Of a DNA stretch of 64,000 nucleotides, positions 35,085 through 47,000 are shown piece by piece. The notes under the pieces are model-generated. The model did not search any database. It was given only the letters and a program-made list of their open reading frames with translations, and had not been told where the DNA came from. Position 1 is the first letter of the stretch. Every line of letters begins with the position of its first letter. Source of the DNA: Gammaproteobacteria bacterium MOLA455 (GTDB lineage Bacteria > Pseudomonadota > Gammaproteobacteria > Pseudomonadales > Porticoccaceae). The stretch lies in NCBI GenBank assembly GCA_000511875.1, contig AZIN01000001.1, positions 751,332 through 815,331 of the forward strand, written 5' to 3'. The position numbers and the translations under genes were made by a program.

Positions 35085-38000
35085 CTAAATACCGACAAAG
35101 ACATCGCCGGATGTGATTCTCGCGCTATCTTCATCTAAGTTGATATGGGCAATGACCATAGTCTCTTCATCTCCTGAACCGTCAACATCAAACTGTAATA
35201 GTCCCTGAGCACTGTCAAAGATGAAATGATCATTAGAATCTAACGCTTTGGCACCTGCACCGATAACAAAAGACTCTGCACTTACCAAGCCAGAGGACAG
35301 CAATCCTAGTTCCTCAGCGGAGACACCATAGGAGGCCAGATCGAGTACAATTAAATCCTCGCCTGAGGTGAAATCGGTTATCAAATCAGCATCAACACCT
35401 TCACCATTATTAGCAATAACGAAGGTATCTGCTCCTTCACCGCCAGTTAAAGTATCAATGCCACCAGCTCCATCGAGAATATTATCCGCCATATTACCGA
35501 TCAAATTATTTGCCAGCCCATTACCAATTGCCATGGTATCGGCGATACCCACCAGATCAGCGTTTTCGATATCATTGATCAGTACAATATCTAAGTTGGA
35601 TCGGATAGTATCTTCACCACCTAAATCAATAATGGTATCCATTGAATCACTTAAGACATAAATATCATCCCCTAAACCACCTTCAAGAATATCCGCACCT
35701 ATACCACCGGCGAGAATATTATTACCTGCATTTCCGATCAAATGATTGTCGAGGGAGTTGCCGCCCGCGGTAAAGTTGCCGCCCTCTTCGAGCGTTAGGT
35801 TCTCGACATTCGACGATAGGGTATAACTGGAGGCAGCGATTACATGATCAACGCCTTGACCAACTTGCTCTACCACTCGGTCAGATTTTGAGCTGACGTT
35901 GTACGTGTCATCACCCAGTCCGCCTGCGAGCAAATCAACACCGGAACCACCATCAAGGGTATCTTCACCAGCCTCGCCAAATAATGTATCTCTTCCGTCT
36001 CGACCCTGCAAAACATTGTTCTCGTCGTTACCCAGAAGTACATTATCCAACTCATTACCGGTTAGATTAATCGCGTCACCAGCACTGGCTTGAAGATTCT
36101 CAATATTCTCAGGTGCGATGAGTGATATTGACGTGACAATCACGTCTTTACCGCCTGAGCCACCAGATATTACCTCAAGGGCGACATCACCAGCCGAATC
36201 AACAATATAAGTATCACTACCCGGCCCACCTGTCATAAAGTCTGCCCCAGAGCCACCATCAAGGTAATCATTACCAGCAGAACCATCCAGTTTATCGTCA
36301 CCACTACCGCCAATCACCGAGTCATTTCCTAGACCACCCAAAAGGCGATCGTCACCGGCGTTACCCACAAGAGTGTCATTGCCACCCTTACCATAGAGAA
36401 TATCATCGGCGATACTGCCGTAAAGTTCGTCATCACCTACCGTTCCAGAGTTAAATTCAGCATCACCCTGCACTTCTAACTGCAAGCTCCAATTAGTTGC
36501 AGCACCCTCATCATCAACAGCCTGAATGGTTATTGCACCAATGGGACCATTAACATTTTCATCTAAGGTAAACGTCAGTCTATTTAGCTGGTCAAATGTG
36601 AGTACTTGATCAATAGACACAACTTGATCATCAAGGCTAATAATACCCAGTTGTGGTAATTCACTGACACGAACCGTGGTCAAAACAGATTCCGGATCGA
36701 CAGGCTCTAAGATATCCAGCGCAACCGTAGTTTGCTCAGGATAATCAATTATGAGTTTACTAGATTTTGTACTAAATCGAGGTGCATCATTGACGGCATC
36801 CACAAAGATATGAGCAGAAGATTCAGACACAACACCATCTTCATCACTAGCCTTATAACGGACATAGCCCGCATCACCGTTGGCATCTTCGCCAGTTTGA
36901 TAAAATAGTTCAGTAAATTCATCTGCAGAAAAAACCGCACCCACAGACACCTGGTTACCAGACTTATCAATCAGAACACCTAGACTTGGTATCTCAGTGA
37001 TCTCTATACTCACTTCGCCACCCTCTGGGTCAGTGGGGGCAGTAAATTCAAGAGAGACTAAACCCTGATCCTCGCTGACAACCACTTCTTTGGGGTTTTC
37101 TAGCGTAGGCGCCTGATTATCACCAAACTGAAGGGTCAAAATATCTGACGTAGAGACGCCATATTCATCAATTGCTTCTACTTTTAGCTTAATAATGCCT
37201 TGGAAATCGGCCGGCGGTACGCCAGAAAAAGTGCCTGTCGCAGGATCATAGCTCAGCCACTCAGGCAATTCTCCTCCCGCTGCATCACTCACTGCTATTT
37301 CCATTTCAGAGGCAGCTTCGCCATCGGCGTCGGTAAAGGCATCGTCGGGCAACTGATACTCAATACCCATACCACTTTGTAGCTGCACTGTACCGTCGAA
37401 GACAGAAGCGTTAGCCACAGGCGGCCGATTACCGGTTGTTTCAGCGAGGTTAAGCTCACCATCACTAAAGACAATACGCTCGATGCCACTCAGGATATCG
37501 GTTCCGTCGTCTCCATTGGATGTTTTATTATCAACAACGGTAACGGTTTCAGTATTTGGATCCCATGAAACACTGTATTCCGCCATCAATCCGACGTAGT
37601 AGGCTGTATCTCGACCCGCACCACCAACTAACGTGTCGTCGCCTTCGCTACCCTGAAGAACATCATTTCCGGCACCCGCATCAAGATAATTATCAGCAGA
37701 GTTTCCGACCAAACTATCGTTGCCTGATCCAGAAATGGCATTTTCAACAATTGTCCAACTCGCTATCCCATGAGTCGTCGCGTTAGCCGCAATAATACCC
37801 TGATAAAGATCGATATATGTGTCAAACCTTACTGGAGAGGCGTTAATGGTATCTTCGCCAAATTCGTCTTCAAGAATAGATCCAGTCTGGTTTGCGAAAC
37901 CCTCATCAGTAAAGATATAAGTATCATTACCATCTTGTCTTTCACCGTATATACGCAACGACAGACTCTGAATAGTGCCGATTTGTTCCGGCCGCACATC

Positions 38001-41000
38001 GGCCACAGAAATAGTCCAGGTACCTGTGGCTTGTTCACCCCAAAACTGAACACTAGAAAAATCCCACAAGAGGTGTGTCGGTACACCACTGTCTTGGCCA
38101 CTGAGCCCAAAGGGACGCTCAGAATTCACCGTTGCTCTATCCATCAGCGTAGAAACGGTGCCATTGGGCGAGGTCAAAGTGATTATAAGATCACCCAAAC
38201 GCTGATGCCGCAAATCGATACCCAACTCCACATTCTCAACAGAGAGGTTACTATCCACCTCAAAGGCCATGGTGTAGGATGACCCATCACCGTCCGGTAT
38301 GGATTCGACCATGCCAAACTTGCGCGCCGAAGCACTTATTTCATTTATTGACGTATTGGTATCGGTCCAGGTTCTGGCTAATTGAACCGCAGTGTAGGCG
38401 TCAACCAAACCGAACCCAGCTTTATCATTGAACTGGAGACCTCCCAGATTCCAATCACTGGCCCCATTCGTTTTCCAGTCTTGTCCATCAGGGTGAGTAG
38501 TTGAATACGCTAAAATCTTTTGTACATCTCGGTAGCCAAGATTTGGGTTAGCCTCAAGCATCATCGCGACAATACCGGACACCAGCGGAGCAGATGCCGA
38601 GGTACCAGAAAAACCGCCATAATAATCACTCGATTTTGCCTCACCCCAACCCGGCTGATGGCGATCAGTGGTGATCATCCCAACACCATAGGAGCTAACC
38701 AGTACACTGGCGCCCGGCGTTGAGAAGCTTGCCATAGTGCCGTCGGCATTGGCCGCACCTACGGTAATAACCTCACGTGCATTTTGGAAATTATGGTAAT
38801 TGGTATTATCACCCGCACCTGCGCTATTACCGGCAGAGAAAACAAAGTTAGTGCCCAAGCCGTCGCGGCCATCCTCAACACCTTTGCGCAGAGCCACCCA
38901 ACCAAAGGTCAGGCTGGTGCTATTAAAATTATCGCTAAATGGCGAAATTGCACCCCAGCTGTTGTTACTGACATCGAACTGCCACTGCAAGCTTAGGGCC
39001 TGAATCATCTGATCCCAGGACCACTTTACTCGCGTTGATACCAACTCAGCATCCGGTGCAACACCGCGAATACCAGTTTCATTATTGGCCTCGGCAGCAA
39101 TAATACCCGCCACTAGCGTACCGTGATTATCGGGCGGCCCCACCAGGTATGGATATTTCGGCTGCCCATCGCTGGTGTCAAACTGGGTATCATAGGCCAG
39201 TGAGAAATTCAGATTATTTTGCAAATCAGGATGAGATGTATCTATACCATCATCGACCACACCAACAGTGATACCTGCACCAGTATACTGGCCATCCAGC
39301 TCGAATATGCCCGCCTCCTCGAGATACCACTGCGCTGTGACCAGCGGATCAGCAACACCGCTATAGAGCTCACGCACACGAGCCGTATAAGTACCCACTT
39401 CACCAAATCGCGAGGAAATATCCAAATAGTAGTCACCGCTAGTACCTGGGGTAACTTGTAAGCGCGCATCTTTGCCGGCGCCACTGTTATCATCAGAGGC
39501 GACCTCATCACCATTGCTGTCGATCAACCGCAGAGTCGCATCCGTAAGCGTGCCCCCCGAACCATCGCCATCAGCGAGAATATCTAAAACATAAACCTTA
39601 CCGGCTTCTAGGCTAACCGATATCCAATCATGATCACCCGCAGTTTCTATTTCACCGGTTGCAGGTTTTCCTGGCCCAACAACAACACCGGACTGGGTAT
39701 CAGCGGATATATCGTCGATTACATTGTCATCGCTGCCCCGCAACCGGGTATCCAGCGTGTATGTTCCTGTATTGCCGGGCAGTTCCTCAGCCGAAATTTC
39801 TAGAAAATAACGACCATCAGAGAATACGGACACTGAAAACTCAGTTCGCCCAGTGACTGCATCATAGCTGCCAACAGAGACCAACTGTCCAACCTCATTA
39901 AGTAAACGCAGTTCAGCTTCAGCAAGGGTGCCAAGCCCATCAAAATAACCCTTTACAGAGAAATCATAAATATTGCCCTGCGTAAGATTAACGGCGATTA
40001 AATCCTTATCTTCGGCACTATCAATCTTACCCTCAATATTTTCATTAATAGCCAGCACACCATGTTCAGACTCATTAAAGTCAGCAACAGCATTGGGCAA
40101 ATCGTCGTCAGCCTGACTGCCCAGATCAATAATACGCAGCTGATATCGACCGGTTTGCGTCTCTTCAAGTGGAGCAACATTTAGACTTAGCTTTCCTCCT
40201 GTAAGCGCTGTAAATTCTGCTGAATCAAAGAAAGATGGGTTAGTTAGATCAGCACCAGCTGAAATATCAGTAGCCTCAGACTCATCTGCGGCCAGCCATT
40301 TCATTGTCAGAGCGGCCGATGGTAGCGGCGCAACACTACTGTCACGCACCGCTACCGTTTCAATTCGATAACTATGCCCCTCTTCAAGAACTGCCTCAAA
40401 GTTATCGCTATCGCCACTGAGACCAATGGTTGCAACGGTAACAGATTGCTTAATGGCGCCATTATCCGAGAAGCTAAGACTAACAGGACCTTCAGAATCC
40501 TCGTCTGAGGCATCACCTGTAGTTAACTGCACACTGTAATTACCGGTTGCACCTGCACCATCAATCACGCGCGCATAATAAGTGCCATCAGTGGGCACTC
40601 TAAATGTAGCCACGGCCAACCCATTGTCAGTCTCAAGGCCGTCACCAAAAGCCATCACCCGGCCTTGCTCGTCAATCACCTCTACCATCGGCCTGCTAAG
40701 CATTGACCCGTCGGCTAATTCAACATTGATTGAGAGAATTTGCTCTGCAACACCAGTAAAGACAAACCAGTCTTCGTCAAAGTCTGTTGCAAGGCCTATG
40801 GAATCAAATGCCCTTACACCAAAACTGCCATCATTCCACTGTATGCCACCGGTAAGGGTTTCATCCAGCGCAATAACTGTAGCGTCGGACTGGGTGTTAC
40901 CGTGATCATCAGGCGCTCTAGTAATCAAGGTATAGGTACCAGTATCCACGGTACCGTCCGCTGCTTTAACAACCAGATAATAGGTGCCCGAATCGTCCAC

Positions 41001-44000
41001 CGAAAAACCAAGGGCCGGCTCATTGCCAGCAAGCATATTATCTACTGAGCGAAGAAGTTCGCCGTTGGTGCCGCGCAGCTCAAGAACAGGGTCTTCTAGT
41101 GAACCATTGCCACTTGCAGAGGCTTTTGCCCTAAAGACATAGTGTTCGCCAGCCTCCAATTTAATACCAAACCAGTCTTGATCATTTTTGGTCAATAAAT
41201 TACCGTTAAATGAGTCGCCTGGGTTGAGAATTACCTGAGTACTTAAATTATTGGGCACATCATCCGGTGGCAGGTTGCGCTGAGAAACCGAGACTTCGTA
41301 GGTGCCCATACCGCGATTATTATTTGACGATACCTCTATATAATAAGTACCCGCGTCTTCAGGGGCAAAATAGAATTTAGCATCTGTACCTGACCCGCCG
41401 TTGTTATCAAAATCAAGTAATTGGCCATTACTATTAAACACACGAATATAGGGGTCGACCAGCGTACCGGCAAAACCGGCAAAGCCAGAGGCCTCAAGTT
41501 GATATACTTTGCCCCCATCAAACTCCATTTTGAATACATCTTTATCACCCGGAATACCAATGTCACCGGCTGACATAACAGCATAATTTTCCCCAAGTAC
41601 CAGCGCTGTGGCTGTTTCATCAAGTACAGAGCCATGATCATCTTCTGGCGCCAGCGCTACATCAATGGTGTAGGCACCAATATCATATTTAAAGGCACTG
41701 CGAGCCTCTAAGAAATAGAGGCCATCATTATCTGGCGTAAAGTAAGCCCTGGCATCTAAAGTGCCATTAAAATCATCCGTCCGGTAAATAACATTACCCG
41801 AGGCATCGCGAATAATAAGCAATGGATCGCGTACAGGGTCCAGTCTCGCCCCATCACTAATATCGCCCTTTAGGTCAATCACATAGGTGGTATTGGCGCT
41901 AAGGCCTACCTGCAGCCAGTCGCTATCAGCAATATAAGAGATAAGGCCGCTAGCCTGCTCACCCAGTGTAACCAGACCTTCTGTGAGTATTGAATTTGCA
42001 TAATCATCGGTCAGCGACGAGCCACGCAAAATATAGGTGCCCCTTGAGGCATTGCCTGAGGCACCTGCATCAAGGTAGTACCAGCCACTATCCGGGGCGG
42101 CGAAGTAGATCTCGGCATCGGAACCACTGCCGCTGTTATCATCCTGCGTTAATAAACGACCGGTAACCGAACGCAAGCTCAGCTGAGGGTCGCTTAATGT
42201 TCCACCCAGCGATATGCCATCCATGGTAAAGCTGTAGGTCAATCCCTTATCCAGCCAAACCTTAAACCAATCATGATCGGTGAGCTGATTAATCTCACTT
42301 TCGGCTCTAAAAGTATTGGCGGCACTCCACTCAATACGCTCTGTGGTCGATATATTGCCGGCGATGGTATCAAGGCTACCCTGTGTCAGGGTCCATGAGC
42401 CCTTATTAATACTTGCCACATCGGTTACAGCAAGATAGTAGGTATCAGAGTCTGTTGGTCTAAATACAATCGCATCGTCGGTTCCGGCCACATCGTTGGC
42501 CTGATCCAGACCCGCCTCAATAACCCGCCCCTGGCTATCTAACAGCTGAAGCTTGGGATCAACTAAGGTGCCAGCATCCGATGACTGTCCCTGCAATCTA
42601 AACTCATATTTTGTGCCGGCAATAAGGTCTGTGCGAATCCAATCAGCATCATTGATATCACCGATATAGCCTCGAATGAGCCCCTCCTGAGGGTCGATTT
42701 CACCAAGGGTATCAACACCACCCGCATAGTCATCTAGGTAATTAAAGGTAAAGGCATAGTCTTCAATCGGATAATCATCATTAGCCTCTACTTTAGCCCT
42801 TACCAAAACCTGACCACCCTGATAGGCCTCAAAACCATCATTGGTATTAAACCCAGGCAACCACTTTTGATCAGCCGACATCCAATTGCTGAAACTATAA
42901 TTGATCCAACCATAGACCAGCGACTTAAATTGAATCTGCTGATTTGTAGCAACGTCCCAAAACTCAAACTGCCAGCCACTGCCATTTACTGTTGAAGCCT
43001 CAATCGCCAGAGGAGAATTTGGCGCAAAAGTTGCTGAAAAAAGATCGTAGTCATTGCGGTAATCAGATTTGGCCGACATCTGTTTGCCATACTCAATGGC
43101 AGTTAAGCTCGCAATAAGCTCGTCACCATTACCATTGGTCTGATAAAGATACGAATCTACCAGATCAGGCGCATCGTCTAACACCACGGTGGTGTCAGCA
43201 AACTGCAAGTTTAGAACATGACGAACTGTGTCATTACCATCAAGTAAAGTGCCTCGAGCATGCTCTACGAAGACCGCCTCGCCATCTCGGGTTCGGTCGT
43301 AGTCAGCCAAATTTCCAGAGAAAACTGCAGTATGAAGACTTCTTAGCGAATCATTACCGGCACCACCCTCAAAAGCTCCCTGCCCCTGGCCATCAAAATA
43401 GTCATCGCCCGCTGTTCCGGTGATAACACCGTCTGACTTGGTAAATACCGCGCCGGTACCGTCGAGGCTCCACCCGCTAAATTGCTCCTCGGTAAGAACA
43501 ATTCTTGTTTCGCCGTGATAGACATTTTCTACATTAGTTAATGTAACCTGCGTTAGATCAATAAAGCCTGTATTGCTGATATCAAAGGTATCTGAGCCCG
43601 TACCGCCCTCAATGCTGGCAACCAGATTGCCAGAGCGCTTATGCTGTATCCAATCATCTCCAGCACCCGCCGCCAGTTGATAATTAAGATCATCATAAAC
43701 CTCTATCCGGTCGGCATTATCACTGAGAGTGATATCAATAAATTTCCCATACAACTCCAACTTGTAGCGTTCTTCATCCTTAGTAACTAAAGGGTCATTA
43801 GATACATCGATACTACCAAAGGAGCCATTTAGGCTAATGGATTCAGCATAGGTTTGGCTTAAAACACTTTCGAAACTTAAATCTTCACCTGTACCTTTAA
43901 TGCTTAGCTTAACTGCACCCCACTCATTGCCATCACTCAATGATACTTCTTCAAAGCTATTCCAAACATCTGCACTTAACTGCACAGTATTTTGGTAGGC

Positions 44001-47000
44001 ATTACCTCCTGTGCCCAGGATGGAGAGCGCCTCTATACCGGAAAGGGATCCATCAACAATAGTATAAGTGCTGTAGTTGCTCTGATTAAAATCTACCTGC
44101 AGTAGATCATAATCCGATCCACCAAATACTTTATCGCCACCGATTGTTTGGCTATCCTGAGTAAATGCACTGGCACCGACAATAAGCGTATCGTCGCCAC
44201 TGCCTCCCATCAGGGTATCGGTACCCTTGCCACCAATCAGCGTATCATTGCCATCACCACCGGAAAGGTAATCAGCTCCCCGTCCACCCACCAGGGTATC
44301 TGCGCCACCAGAGCCGGTAATAATGTCGTCTTTTGCCGAGCCTACAACACCGGAAGCACCCACTAATTCTGAATCCATAGCGGGTAGATAAATAGCCGCA
44401 CCCTGCAGAAGCTGCAACTCACTGGGCATGGTAAATTCAGAGGACTCACCGGTTAACTGAACATTAACCCCTTGAATTTTTTTGAGTAATTTAAGCTGCT
44501 CAGCGGACATGGTGACCGTGCCAGCACCCGATAAAATTTCAATACCATTAATAGTGGCACCGGTTAGATCTTGGCCATCAGAAACGATTAAGGTATCTGT
44601 GCCCTCACCACCCACAAGCCGGTCGCTGACCACTGCCTTGCCGGAGACATTTAACTGGTCATCGCCAGTGCCGCCGAGTATTTCATCAACCCCCGAGCCG
44701 CCTATAAGGGTGTCATCACCAGCATTACCCTGCAAGATATCATTGCCAGCATTACCGGTTAATATATTATCTAGACTGTTGCCAATTAAACGGTCGTCCC
44801 CCGACGAGCCACTAAACCCGGCAAAGAGAGTCTCCTCATCCAGAGTGAAAGTGCCCGCATTTTCAAGGGACAATGTAAACTCTGTAGTGGCACCGGAAAT
44901 AACCTTAACCAAACTGCCAAATTCCGCCCACTGGCTCTCGCTCATGGCAAGGGACTGCGAGGACACCCGAATTTCTTCAAGATTAGTCAGGATTGCGCCC
45001 GATAAATCAACATCGGCTCCGCGAACAGTCAGCGCATCGGTGCCATCACCGCCATCGATACTGTCGAGGACAAGTGATTTGTTATCAATGGTAATACCAT
45101 CAGAACCCTCTCCAGCAGACACCACCATCAAACCACTGCCAAGGTTGATACTTTCCGAATTTGCAGAGCCATTGATGGTGTAGGCCATATCATCGGCAAT
45201 ACGCCAATTTTCAAGGCCAAGGGCATTTAGGTGCTCCATCTCAATGGTGCCGCCACCTACTATACCCACAGAGCGCAAACCGGAAACCGAGGACAGCCCA
45301 TCAAGCTGCGCTATTGTTAAAAGAAATTCAGAGGGGTGTGCCCAGAAGCGATTAGAGTCGTAACCAATAACCTCAAAAGTTTCGATATCGAGTAATTCAA
45401 GCTTAGTAAGATCCAGCTTCCAGGCAAAACTATCAGACTGATTCCATGTATTTCCACTCGGGTGGTAAAAATAACTTCCATTAAAGTCAAGCGTAACCTT
45501 ATCGCTACCTAGGCCACCATTATAGGTGCCTTCAAGGGTATAGGTTTTAGTCCCAGCATCAAATGATGAGAACGACGCTGACCATGACTGATACTGCTGA
45601 ATTTTCCAAATTAAACTATCATCACCGGCACCGGCATTGACCGTATCAACCCCCAAACCATTGCCTACTTGCTCGCTAGCGTTTAGATAGATTTGGTTAT
45701 TATCATCATTGCCGATCAGGGTATCAGACTGATTTGTGCCACGCACATCGATATTGCCACTGAGCTTACTGACATCGACAGTACCGCCCTCCGCTAGATT
45801 AGGATCCAATCGGAACTCGATATTTTTCGCCCCAACAAAACCCTTATCCAGTAATGCATCAACACTTAAACTAGAAGCACCATTGCGACCATCCAAAATT
45901 TCAACATTGCTTACTAGCAGATTATCCCAGCTCACACCGCCATCAATCTGTAATGTGTCAGTGCCTTCTCCCCCATCAATGGTGGCGGTAGGTGCATTGA
46001 CCATATTGGTAATTGATATAAGGTCATCACCTGCATCACCTTTGATAATATCATTACCTTCACCATCTCGAAGAATATCATCACCAGCACCACCACTCAG
46101 GGTATCATCGCCATCGCCACCGACAATTTCTTCATTGATGTCGCTGCCGGTAATAATATCGTTACCCTCACGAGCATCGATATATCCAACCTGCGCATCA
46201 CCCACCAAGGTGTCATCACTGGCAGTACCAAAGATAACCCGATCAACACTAATGCTATAGTTAATTAAATCGCCAAATTCAGCTTGATCTGAGTAGGCAT
46301 AACCATCGACCTTGATATCGGCTCGCTGGGCCATGGCCAGAAATTCAGACGAATCCCCCCAATACTCTGGGCTAACAAACCAAGAGGCACTTTGATTAGT
46401 ATTGACCTCAAATTTAATGATACTGTTTTCGGTTTCAAGGTTTTTAAAGCTTAATCGATCATCGGAACCCATGGCTAAGAACCGCAGCGTTAACCGACCA
46501 TTGGTATAATTTCCACTTTGCGGGGAAGTCTCAAAACGAATACGCAGTGCACTGTCTGTAGAAATATCAGCCGTAAACTTTTGTTGGAAGTAATCCTGAT
46601 CTAAATACCATAATTGTGAAGCAGCCGGTAGGGTTCCGGTTATGGATTCACCAATACTGTAAGCGTCAAAGTTAGCGCTATTAGACTCGGCATCTAACAC
46701 CAGATCCCTATCAGCAAAGCGCAGAATCTGTATATTTGCAAGCTGGTCAAAACCATCTCGATTATCGATCGAATCGCGAATCGATAACTTTAAATCTCGG
46801 TCATAGGTGGCAACAAAATTAACCGCGTAGTCTGCGTAGTTACCCGTATAGTGGGCTATATTGGCATCCCCCGCGCCACCGTCCAGACTATCATTGCCTA
46901 GGCCACCGGTAAGAACATCATTACCCGCGCCTCCAAGCAGCTGATCATCACGGTCCGAGCCTATAAGACTATCATTACCAACTCCGCCCTCAAGCCATTC

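Noticed and set aside
37770-38282. 170-codon plus-strand frame opposite the P-domain region
   Set aside because: Antisense to a well-supported protease/P-domain coding region, with no recognisable domain.
44482-45183. 233-codon plus-strand frame opposite the giant RTX gene
   Set aside because: Low-complexity Ser/Pro-rich translation produced by reading the RTX nonapeptide DNA backwards; not a gene.
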